Below, piece by piece: positions 1 to 5,851 of a stretch of 5,858 nt of DNA (the stretch's first letter is position 1; each line of letters begins with the position of its first letter). The stretch spans positions 1 through 5,858 of the forward strand of contig WTAY01000026.1 of the NCBI GenBank assembly GCA_013139345.1. Direction: 5' to 3'. The notes beneath the pieces were generated by a model. The model worked only from the letters and a program-made list of their open reading frames with translations, made no database searches and was not told where the DNA came from. The DNA is from Methylophaga sp. (GTDB lineage: Bacteria; Pseudomonadota; Gammaproteobacteria; Nitrosococcales; Methylophagaceae). The position numbers and the translations under genes are program-made.

Positions 1-2098
1 TACCCTCAAAGGTAACAAGAAGTGGCGAAGTTCCACTTATCGGTGTTGCTGAGATAACAGCAGTAGGCGGCGTGTTGGTGTCAGCAATTACGGTCATGTC
101 TACGGTACTGCTTGAGTAGCCACCGAAGCTATCATGGATTGTGTAGGTGAAACTATCACCGCCAGAATAAGATGCATCAGGCGTGTAAACAACGTTATTA
201 TTATTGATAACAACATCACCATGAAGAGGTACAGAGGTACTATTTATTTGTAAGCTATCGCCATCTGGATCGGAATCATTGGCCAAAACATTGATAGTTG
301 TGGCTGTATTTTCATTCACCATGATTTGGGTATCATCGATACTCACAGGGCTATTATTTACATCAGTACTGGTAACAACAGCATCAGATAATACAGTTTC
401 ATTGCCTGACCCATCTCGTGCTTTTACTTGATAGGTATACGCTGTACCGCTGTCTAAGTTATCAGCGATATAGTAGTTTGCTGCTTGCCAATTGCCAACA
501 ACACAGCCTAAACCACCGGCCGTGCAGAGAAATTGATATTCAACAATACCCGAATCATCCACAACCTCAGTAGCAGACATTTCAATGTGGGTTCTACTAT
601 TTGCCTCTATGAATAACATTGGGTTTGGATTAGGTGGTGTTGTATCCAAACTATCAGGAGCAACAGAGCCAGAAATATAATACTGACTTAGGCTGGCGTA
701 ATCTGAATAAGGAGTCGCCGAATTACCGACACCCGTGATATTCAGGTAATAGCGCCCTGCACTTACAGTTGCTGAAATCACTGCTTTAGTATCAGTAACA
801 GCATCGTCAACAATCACTGTTCCATAGTCATCGGTCAGTGTCGCTTTAATATCAAGGTTTGCACCACATAGGCTCGATCGTGTGTAAGCATCCCATGCAG
901 GGTTAATAACGATATTAATCGTGCCAGAGGCCGTATCGAAGTAAAAAACATCAGAGTCACTGCTTGTTTCAATAATGCCTTTGTTATCTGTTCTAGCATT
1001 TAATGGGTCAAATTCAGGGTTACTACTGGCAATATTGCCTTCATTATCGACCAATAGAGCGGTGGCGGATGCTGGAGAGTTACCATGATCATCAGCACTG
1101 TAAACCAACCTATCTTGAATAATGCTGAGATCATCTTGGAGGTTGTTGGCACCGGGATATTCACCTTTGCTCCACTGGGTGACACTGGTGTAATAACCAA
1201 CGCCCATGATAGGTGCCCATGATGTAATGCCTGAACCATGACCGGTGTAGTAACCTGTCGTACTGGTACCATCATGCGATAACGACAAGTTATGGCCGAG
1301 TTCATGTGATGCTGCTTCAGAGACATAAGGAGGATAACCTGCTCCAAGGTTATCGTAATAAACTAATGCAGGTTGATAGTAAGGGTAGCTTGAACTTCCC
1401 CAAACACCGACATAAGCGATACCGCCAGAAGAGTTACCATGAGGTAATAGATCGCCCTTAGCATCAGTACCACTCGTGATAAGAATGTGTCCAACATTAG
1501 GACCGAAAGCTGGAGGTGGCTCTGTTGTTACATCGATATCAAACGGGGCTAAGTCTTCTGCGATACGATGCCATATTTCACCAATGGCAGCACGTTCAGA
1601 TGTTGAGAAACTTGTGCTGTTACCATCCGTATTATAAGGCGTTGCCTGATAAGTATTAACTCCGGTATAGGCATTCCATGCTGTGCCTGAGAAGGTAAAA
1701 CCAACACAATTGACATACACAACATTGGCGGCACCAGGTTTACTGTGTAAATTAAAGGTATCCGTTGGGTTTATACCTTCTACTGATGGATCTGCTTCTA
1801 AATTTTCTTGTGTGATGAGGTCAGGAAGCTCAGTGTCGGCATAAAATACACCACCATGTTTATCGACATTAATCGTGGCAATATCATTAGCAGGAAAGCT
1901 AAAGCTATTAAGCCATGTCATTGCTCGTTTTTGGGCTGGAGCAGGAAGCTGTTCTAGTTGGCTCTTTAGCTTACTCGTTGGGAGGTGCTCAAGATTAAAA
2001 GGCGCGGCCTGTCCAAACATCTTTGACTCTGCGGGTACTGCGAGTGCAGAGCTGGAAATGATTGAGGCGATAATAAGGGCTATATGTTTGATTCGCAT
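1..2098 (-). CDS. Secreted multidomain metzincin-type zinc metalloprotease (partial, 3' end beyond window)
   Basis: The frame is open for 699 codons from an ATG at 2098 to the left edge with no stop. Residues 1-20 form a signal peptide (MRIK, hydrophobic stretch, ALA before VPAE), so the protein is exported. A propeptide-like stretch (about 21-123) leads into a catalytic domain (about 124-335). This has a zinc site HELGHNLSLSHD, with ligands H265, H269 and H275 and general base E266, and a probable Met-turn at M298 (APIMGVGY). Next come a PPC-like beta domain (about 336-477), a fibronectin-III-like domain (about 486-579), a cadherin/Big_9-like domain (about 581-671, NVLANDSDPDGD) and the start of a PKD domain (from about 676). 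The likely role is digestion of extracellular protein; the tail domains suggest binding to polymers or surfaces. The metzincin Gly at position 8 of the motif is Ser272. The ribosome binding site AGAGTGAG lies 4 nt from the ATG. Protease class is confident; substrate is unknown. Confidence 0.93.
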   Translation of the reverse strand, partial: MRIKHIALIIASIISSSALAVPAESKMFGQAAPFNLEHLPTSKLKSQLEQLPAPAQKRAMTWLNSFSFPANDIATINVDKHGGVFYADTELPDLITQENLEADPSVEGINPTDTFNLHSKPGAANVVYVNCVGFTFSGTAWNAYTGVNTYQATPYNTDGNSTSFSTSERAAIGEIWHRIAEDLAPFDIDVTTEPPPAFGPNVGHILITSGTDAKGDLLPHGNSSGGIAYVGVWGSSSYPYYQPALVYYDNLGAGYPPYVSEAASHELGHNLSLSHDGTSTTGYYTGHGSGITSWAPIMGVGYYTSVTQWSKGEYPGANNLQDDLSIIQDRLVYSADDHGNSPASATALLVDNEGNIASSNPEFDPLNARTDNKGIIETSSDSDVFYFDTASGTINIVINPAWDAYTRSSLCGANLDIKATLTDDYGTVIVDDAVTDTKAVISATVSAGRYYLNITGVGNSATPYSDYASLSQYYISGSVAPDSLDTTPPNPNPMLFIEANSRTHIEMSATEVVDDSGIVEYQFLCTAGGLGCVVGNWQAANYYIADNLDSGTAYTYQVKARDGSGNETVLSDAVVTSTDVNNSPVSIDDTQIMVNENTATTINVLANDSDPDGDSLQINSTSVPLHGDVVINNNNVVYTPDASYSGGDSFTYTIHDSFGGYSSSTVDMTVIADTNTPPTAVISATPISGTSPLLVTFEG

Positions 2099-2102
2099 GA
2101 TA

Positions 2103-2110
2103 CTCACTCT
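2103..2110 (-). promoter_or_regulatory. Ribosome binding site of the metalloprotease gene
   Basis: The sequence AGAGTGAG lies 4 nt upstream of the ATG at 2098 and sets that start. The upstream stretch CTCCCTC (2153-2147) can pair with GAGTGAG (2109-2103) with one C-U mismatch, enclosing the terminator-like hairpin. The site could therefore be hidden in the leader RNA; this is inference. Confidence 0.6.
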
Positions 2111-2113
2111 ATT

Positions 2114-2135
2114 AAAAAATCCAAACTACGTTGGA
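2114..2135 (-). terminator. Terminator-like hairpin between the aptamer and the protease start
   Basis: In the minus-strand RNA, TCCAA (2135-2131) pairs with TTGGA (2124-2120), with a possible extra C-G pair inside, and a run of six U residues (2119-2114) follows. Its position between the c-di-GMP aptamer and the ribosome binding site is where a riboswitch expression platform is expected. The stem is short and AU-rich, so it would be a weak terminator, and no clear antiterminator partner was found by eye. Confidence 0.4.
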
Positions 2136-2191
2136 ATAGTGGTGCTGAGGGAGATGAAGCACATGTGAATTACATGGCCCATTTTTGACTC

Positions 2192-2286
2192 AACTCCATT
2201 CGGTAACCGTTCGACCCTTTTTTATTTATAAGGGCACTGGTTTTGCGTCACTGCATTACTACAGCTTTGCCTTTATTCGTGGAGCT
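2192..2286 (-). ncRNA. Cyclic di-GMP-I riboswitch aptamer (GEMM-I) in the protease leader
   Basis: Read on the minus strand, the conserved GEMM-I blocks occur in order. The closing stem AGCTCCA (2286-2280) pairs with TGGAGTT (2198-2192). GGCAAA (2271-2266) follows, then a hairpin CTGTA/TGCAG (2264-2251) capped by a GNRA tetraloop GTAA, then GACGCAAAACC (2249-2239), a variable stem CCCTT/AAGGG (2234-2215), and finally GGTTACCG (2208-2201). By my alignment to the V. cholerae Vc2 aptamer, the three ligand-contact bases (G20, A47, C92) correspond to G2270, A2243 and C2203 and are all kept. The aptamer ends 93 nt before the ATG of the metalloprotease, so it should make protease expression respond to c-di-GMP. 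Whether it is an on or off switch cannot be read directly. Confidence 0.93.
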
Positions 2287-2310
2287 AATCGCTCAAATAC
2301 GAACAACAGA

Positions 2311-2328
2311 TACATTTATAAAAATGTA
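2311..2328 (-). repeat. 7-bp inverted repeat upstream of the riboswitch, overlapping a possible -10 box
   Basis: TACATTT (2328-2322) and AAATGTA (2317-2311) form a perfect inverted repeat with a 4-nt spacer. It lies between the CRP site and the aptamer, where the leader promoter should be, and TATAAA (2320-2315) inside it is a possible -10 element. It could be an operator or simply AT-rich chance symmetry. No good -35 element at the right spacing was seen. Confidence 0.3.
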
Positions 2329-2366
2329 CCTATGGGGTCAGTTTAGGGGGATGCCAATGGAATAAA

Positions 2367-2382
2367 TGTGAACTAGTTCACA
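2367..2382 (-). promoter_or_regulatory. CRP (cAMP receptor protein) binding site upstream of the protease riboswitch
   Basis: TGTGAACTAGTTCACA is a perfect 16-bp palindrome with the CRP core TGTGA-N6-TCACA, flanked by AAAG and TTTAT in the minus-strand reading, close to the full CRP consensus. Its centre is about 88 bp upstream of the aptamer. A start near 2308 (from TATAAA at 2320-2315) would place CRP at about -66, within the general range of class I activation but not at an ideal phase. The target is probably the protease transcript, because the convergent direction has no gene here. Confidence 0.8.
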
Positions 2383-2461
2383 CTTTTGTTTGGGCATTGA
2401 AGATGAGCGCTTTTCATACGAAACATTTCGTTAAAAACTTTATTGTGAACAACGATGATAT

Positions 2462-3742
2462 TTAAGCAATAAGAAACTGTTCAACAGATGTTAACCACAA
2501 GTTCAACGAGTCATTTTTAATCGCATCGTTATATGCTTTTCGTCTTTTTAATTCTTCTATTAGATTGCTTAATTGCCACGATGATTCTTTTAGAATGAGT
2601 GAGGTGTGCTGCTTCATTAGACTATCTTGTTCAATCATCATTATTAAGAAATCAAGACTTTCAAAGTTTAACCCCGCTTGGATCAGACTCTCGTATAGCG
2701 TGTCTATATAACGTGCAATAAATTGTGCGCTTGATGACCGCGAACCTTTACTTGAAATGGTCTTCCATGACGCTAATATGTGTGCCAGTTGATGTAACTT
2801 CATCTTAATCTCAGCCTCTGGCAGAGAAGTGTCATTATCATTTTCTGACGCATTATTTCTGTAAAGTATGGATAGATGTGTATATAGCTCAGGATTTAAT
2901 TTCTTACTATTCATGTTTAAGAGTAGTTCAAGCTCGCTGGTATTTATACATTCATTGGCGTCATTAAATTTGCTTGCAGCCACTTCTGCAATCGCCAGTA
3001 TTTGTCCGGGAATACATATTTCATTACCTGCTTTTCCATTTGGGTAGCCACTACCATCCAGTCTTTCATGATGGTCTAAAACCGTTTTACTTATAGTGCC
3101 TTCATACTTAGGGTAAGGTTGCAGGATTAAGCTGGAGATAATGACATGCACATTTAAAAATCGACGCTCTTCACTTTCAAGCTTTCTTCCATCCTTAAAA
3201 TAATCAGGATCGATGTGGAGCAAACCAATGTCATGAAAGAGTGCCGCAAGCATGGTATCAATCAGGTTTTGTCGAGGAGAGTGGGCTTTACAGCCAATAT
3301 AGTGGGAAAGACATAGAATTAATAAAGCATGATCATAAATATCAGTTCTTTCAGACTTAGCAACGGAGAGTTTAAATGCAATGGTTGAAGGAAATTTATG
3401 GGAGCCTATTAAGCTTTCTATGCTTTCAGGTTCAATGAGATCGTCAAAAAGTTGCGTTAGCGACTTGCTGGTAGAAATATATGCGTGAATATCATTAATA
3501 ATCGTAGTGATAGAAATAGGATTTTCAATTTCTATATGTTCATCGATAGGTGATTGCAGCTTATGTTTTAGAAGCTGAGCCGTCACCTTGTCATCTATTT
3601 TGGTTCCTTTGCTAACAAGTTTTTGACCTTGTTCAGAGTATATATCGCTAATTGCTGTGATGTTTTTCTTTTGGCCGGCACTTGATACAAGCTTTTTATA
3701 ATGAACATCTTTCCCGATGTCATATCGCTGTAACTCAGCCAT
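2462..3742 (-). CDS. HD-GYP domain protein, probable c-di-GMP phosphodiesterase
   Basis: This is a 426-residue soluble protein with no signal peptide or membrane segment. Residues 1 to about 100 form an N-terminal region containing LVSKGTKI and PIDEHI, resembling the regulatory N-terminus of many stand-alone HD-GYP proteins. The HD-GYP core (about 134-260) has H138, the HD pair H170-D171 (FHDIG), H199, the paired H224-H225 (DHHERLDGSGYP) and the GYP signature at 232-234. HD-GYP enzymes hydrolyse c-di-GMP to pGpG or GMP at a two- or three-metal centre. The C-terminal 150 residues are helical and unrecognised. The usual Lys after HDIG is Leu174, and the usual Asp of AVAD is Glu253. AAAGG lies 8 nt before the ATG. 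The next gene on this strand is a protease with a c-di-GMP riboswitch, which supports the role. HD-GYP identity is near certain; activity is inferred. Confidence 0.92.
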   Translation of the reverse strand: MAELQRYDIGKDVHYKKLVSSAGQKKNITAISDIYSEQGQKLVSKGTKIDDKVTAQLLKHKLQSPIDEHIEIENPISITTIINDIHAYISTSKSLTQLFDDLIEPESIESLIGSHKFPSTIAFKLSVAKSERTDIYDHALLILCLSHYIGCKAHSPRQNLIDTMLAALFHDIGLLHIDPDYFKDGRKLESEERRFLNVHVIISSLILQPYPKYEGTISKTVLDHHERLDGSGYPNGKAGNEICIPGQILAIAEVAASKFNDANECINTSELELLLNMNSKKLNPELYTHLSILYRNNASENDNDTSLPEAEIKMKLHQLAHILASWKTISSKGSRSSSAQFIARYIDTLYESLIQAGLNFESLDFLIMMIEQDSLMKQHTSLILKESSWQLSNLIEELKRRKAYNDAIKNDSLNLWLTSVEQFLIA

Positions 3743-3767
3743 TAGATGAACCTTTTATTGATAGAGA

Positions 3768-3888
3768 ATGGAGCAGGTAAGTAAACGATACCACGACAAG
3801 GCCTGCTTTTCGTAATGAAAGCCCATAATTACTCATTCTTTTTAAACTGAGCTGTATAATTGCTCCATATTTAAAATGAAATGGAGCA
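3768..3888. repeat. Three copies of ATGGAGCA in the divergent HD-GYP/htpX intergenic region
   Basis: ATGGAGCA occurs at 3768-3775 and 3881-3888 on the plus strand, and as TGCTCCAT at 3861-3868. Three copies of one 8-mer in about 120 bp of non-coding DNA is unlikely by chance. The two right-hand copies belong to a longer inverted repeat at the htpX start. They may be sites for one regulator shared by the two divergent genes; no known consensus was recognised. Confidence 0.45.
3855..3860 (+). promoter_or_regulatory. Candidate sigma-70 -10 box for htpX
   Basis: TATAAT matches the -10 consensus exactly and would start transcription near 3867. That leaves a leader of about 27 nt before the GTG at 3894, and only about 9 nt before the ATG at 3876. 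The -35 region (around 3832-3837, CTCATT) is a poor match, so an activator or an alternative sigma factor may be needed. Confidence 0.5.
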
Positions 3889-3889
3889 A
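3860..3889 (+). repeat. Perfect 9-bp inverted repeat covering the htpX ribosome binding site
   Basis: TTGCTCCAT (3860-3868) and ATGGAGCAA (3881-3889) are exact inverted repeats with a 12-nt AT-rich spacer. The right arm contains the GGAG (3883-3886) that serves the GTG start. In RNA beginning upstream of 3860 the stem would hide this ribosome binding site. If transcription begins near 3867 the left arm is not transcribed, and the repeat would act only as DNA, with arm centres 21 bp apart (two helical turns), as for an operator. Confidence 0.5.
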
Positions 3890-3893
3890 AGCA

Positions 3894-4781
3894 GTGAAAC
3901 GAATTATGTTATTTATTATGACCAATATCGCCATTATGATGGTATTGAGTATTACATTGAGGTTATTAGGTGTTGATAGCATCTTGGCTGAAAATGGCTC
4001 AGATCTTAATATTCAGGCATTGGTCATACTCTCAGGTGTTATTGGTTTTGGTGGTTCATTCATTTCATTACTGATTTCAAAATGGATGGCAAAACGTATG
4101 ACAGGGGCGGTAGTCATTACTAACCCAACAACCAACATTGAGAAATGGTTAGTGAGCACGGTTGAAAAACAGGCAAAAATTGTTGGCATAAAAATGCCAG
4201 AAGTGGCTATCTTTCCGTCATCCGCAATGAATGCATTTGCTACAGGAGCAAGTAAGAATAATGCTCTGATGGCTGTGTCTCAAGGCTTATTAGATGAAAT
4301 GTCACAAGGTGAAATTGAAGCAGTAGTCGGCCATGAAATGAGCCATATTGCCAATGGAGACATGGTGACTTTGGCATTAATTCAAGGTGTTGTTAATACA
4401 TTTGTGGTCTTTTTATCGCGAATTGTCGGACACATTGTAGACCGTGTGATCTTAAAAAATAATCAGGGTTATGGCATCGGCTACTTCATCACTGTAATGG
4501 TGGCTCAGGTTGTTTTATCCATACTTGCATCAACCATCGTGATGTATTTCTCAAGAAAACGTGAATTTATTGCAGATACTGGTGGTGCAGACCTAGCTGG
4601 GCATCAAAATATGATCAATGCGCTGAAGCGTCTTGGACAAGTTGAACCCGAAGCATTACCAGAGCAAATGGCTGCTTTTGGTATTAATGACAAAGGTGGC
4701 ATCATGGCATTGTTTTCATCACATCCACCTATTGAAGCCAGAATCAGGGCTCTGGAGCAGAGAGCAAAACGCCGATCATAA
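3894..4781 (+). CDS. htpX: HtpX, membrane-bound zinc metalloprotease (M48B)
   Basis: HtpX is an inner-membrane protease that, with FtsH, removes damaged membrane proteins. The product is 295 residues from the GTG, close to the usual 290-odd. Hydrophobic segments lie at about 4-26, 41-63, 158-180 and 198-219. The zinc site is HEMSH, with ligands H147 and H151 and catalytic E148, followed by IANGDMVT; the third ligand is E224 in SRKREFIAD. FATGA (115-119) and the SSHPP motif (275-279) are also family features. I chose GTG 3894 because GGAG lies 7 nt upstream and the resulting start, MKRIMLF, matches the family N-terminus. An in-frame ATG at 3876 would add six residues but has no ribosome binding site. 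The gene is divergent from the HD-GYP gene and appears monocistronic. In E. coli htpX responds to CpxR and heat shock; neither site is clear here. Confidence 0.96.
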   Translation: MKRIMLFIMTNIAIMMVLSITLRLLGVDSILAENGSDLNIQALVILSGVIGFGGSFISLLISKWMAKRMTGAVVITNPTTNIEKWLVSTVEKQAKIVGIKMPEVAIFPSSAMNAFATGASKNNALMAVSQGLLDEMSQGEIEAVVGHEMSHIANGDMVTLALIQGVVNTFVVFLSRIVGHIVDRVILKNNQGYGIGYFITVMVAQVVLSILASTIVMYFSRKREFIADTGGADLAGHQNMINALKRLGQVEPEALPEQMAAFGINDKGGIMALFSSHPPIEARIRALEQRAKRRS

Positions 4782-4874
4782 GGTATGAATCTGATTCTAT
4801 TGGCTGGTGGTTCAAACAAGGCGCATGATTAGTCGCCGCCTCTAGTTATGTCATTATTACACTGGAGTTATATG

Positions 4875-4916
4875 AAAACAAAAAAGCCTCAGTTCTAAAA
4901 ATGGAATTGAGGCTTT
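4875..4916 (-). terminator. Intrinsic terminator of the 4957-5463 gene, possibly bidirectional
   Basis: The arms 4883-4895 and 4904-4916 form a 13-bp stem with one G-U pair and an 8-nt loop. On the minus strand it is followed by six T, a G and four T (4885-4875), a classic intrinsic terminator 40 nt past the TAG of the unknown gene. On the plus strand only three T end the stem, so it may also stop htpX transcripts, but less efficiently. Confidence 0.85.
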
Positions 4917-4956
4917 GATGTATAGTGCTTAGGGCTAAAGTTGAGCAGGCACGTTG

Positions 4957-5463
4957 CTATAAACCTGAGAATGATGCTGGATAATCATTCTCAAACATAA
5001 TTTCACCATCATCTTCACACCATCCAGCATATTTATTTTGCAAGACAGTGATGGCATTATCCAATAATGCTTTTGGGAAAGTATTTTCATATGTAGCATT
5101 AATTTCAACGTTGATATCTATTGATGGGTGAGAATATCCATTAGATGATTCTGAGTTTGGCATTGAATAGCTTTCAAGAGGTTCAAAGTTTGAGTTGAGA
5201 AACTGTCTTAATTCAACTGTAATATATTTTTCAATAGAGTTAGGTAAAAGATTAACAAGACTTTTATTTATTTTATGTTGATGCTCCATAGAAATAAAAT
5301 CTGATTCTTGCATTTTTCTTTGTAGCAATGGCCAATGTTGATAACCAGAGTTTTTTGCTATTGAGTTTAAATAATCCGAGTGGTTGCCTAAATTAGAGAT
5401 TTTTCTCTCATCCTTGGCGGCTCGTTTGATGTTTTCAAGAAAGTCTTTTGTGAAATATGTCAT
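4957..5463 (-). CDS. Hypothetical protein, 168 residues
   Basis: I do not recognise this gene. The product is soluble and acidic towards its C-terminus, with no signal peptide or membrane segment. Residues 7-50 look helical and basic. Residues 31-48 (YLNSIAKNSGYQHWPLLQ) fit a short pattern, LxxIAxxxGYxxWxxL, seen near the N-terminus of several plasmid- or glyoxalase-associated small proteins, where it may be a helical binding module. The middle (95-115) is rich in Ser, Asn and Pro. The C-terminus holds a conserved-looking WCEDDGEIMFEND (148-160). The start is well supported: AGAAGAG abuts the ATG, and GGAG lies 8 nt upstream. Its own terminator follows at 4875-4916. It stands alone, convergent with htpX, beside repeat-rich DNA. 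It is probably a real gene; its function is unknown. Confidence 0.75.
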   Translation of the reverse strand: MTYFTKDFLENIKRAAKDERKISNLGNHSDYLNSIAKNSGYQHWPLLQRKMQESDFISMEHQHKINKSLVNLLPNSIEKYITVELRQFLNSNFEPLESYSMPNSESSNGYSHPSIDINVEINATYENTFPKALLDNAITVLQNKYAGWCEDDGEIMFENDYPASFSGL

Positions 5464-5769
5464 CTCTTCTACTCCAATATACCATTACATGTGCTGATCC
5501 GCTGGCCCCCAATGGCATTGAATAAAGAATGACTAAGAAGAAAAAGGCTGAGTTCACTTTGCAAATGCGGATCTGCTGGCTAGCCTTATAGCCAAGGAAA
5601 GTTCTACATGATTAGAACGTGACAGTAAACTATAAAGCCGAAAATTCACCATGTTTGGATGTGGATGAAAATGGGCTGCTAAACCACCATCTAATAAAAA
5701 GGCTTCGACCTTGAAAAGGGACTGAAACTCTTATATACCCGTAATCAATGAAGCTGCCTGTTTCTCACT
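5464..5769. other. Gene-free stretch between the unknown gene and the REP pair
   Basis: No open frame of useful length with a ribosome binding site was found on either strand. The stretch holds the leader of the minus-strand gene, a possible insertion-element relic (5496-5573) and a 6-bp inverted repeat TGGCTA/TAGCCA (5577-5594). Nothing recognisable was seen in 5600-5769 apart from short AT-rich segments. Confidence 0.6.
5496..5573. mobile_element. Possible relic of a small insertion element (78 bp)
   Basis: GATCCGC (5496-5502) and GCGGATC (5567-5573) are exact terminal inverted repeats, and both ends are flanked by TGCT (5492-5495 and 5574-5577), like a 4-bp target duplication. Inside, an ATG at 5529 begins a 20-codon frame, MTKKKKAEFTLQ, that loosely resembles the first residues of IS3-type OrfA proteins. 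The repeats are short, so this is a suggestion only; it could be a chance arrangement. Confidence 0.25.
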
Positions 5770-5851
5770 TCGTCATTCCCATGAAAATGGGAATCCATGG
5801 GCAGTGAAAATAACCACTATCGTTGGATCCCCGTTTTCACGGGGATGACGA
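5770..5851. repeat. Paired REP (BIME-like) hairpin element
   Basis: Two 28-bp units (5770-5797 and 5824-5851) lie in inverted orientation, 26 bp apart. Each unit contains a perfect 8-bp hairpin: ATTCCCAT/ATGGGAAT with loop GAAA, and ATCCCCGT/ACGGGGAT with loop TTTC. The units differ at four positions, which form two base-pair swaps that keep both stems intact. The CGTCATTCCC start is the widespread proteobacterial REP type usually mobilised by RAYT (REP-associated tyrosine transposase) proteins; no RAYT gene is in the window. The two units could also pair with each other into one long hairpin, and such pairs often lie after genes. Confidence 0.85.

Noticed and set aside
1000..1734. Minus-strand open frames at 1000-1347 and 1549-1734
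   Set aside because: They lie inside the protease coding region in another frame, lack ribosome binding sites, and have unnatural composition rich in Met, His and Pro.
1875..2168. Plus-strand 97-codon open frame
   Set aside because: It is antisense to the protease signal peptide and leader, has no homology that I recognise, and is explained as a shadow of the real gene.
2418..2431. Inverted repeat ACGAAA/TTTCGT downstream of the HD-GYP gene as its terminator
   Set aside because: The 2-nt spacer is too small for an RNA loop, and no T run follows on the minus strand.
3772..3810. AGCAGG/CCTGCT followed by TTTT as a plus-strand terminator
   Set aside because: The stem is only 6 bp with a 24-nt loop, and no plus-strand gene ends upstream of it.
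3863..3870. CTCCATAT as a sigma-32 -10 element for htpX
   Set aside because: It is close to CCCCATNT, but the only possible -35 (TTTTAAA, 3840-3846) is weak and 16 bp away, longer than usual; the match also falls inside the inverted repeat.
4604..4819. Minus-strand 71-codon open frame
   Set aside because: It is antisense to the conserved htpX C-terminus, with no ribosome binding site or recognisable product.
5476..5484. Extended -10 (TGG TATATT) for the 4957-5463 gene
   Set aside because: The predicted start would leave a leader of about 6 nt and place the GGAG upstream of the transcript; no -35 is present.
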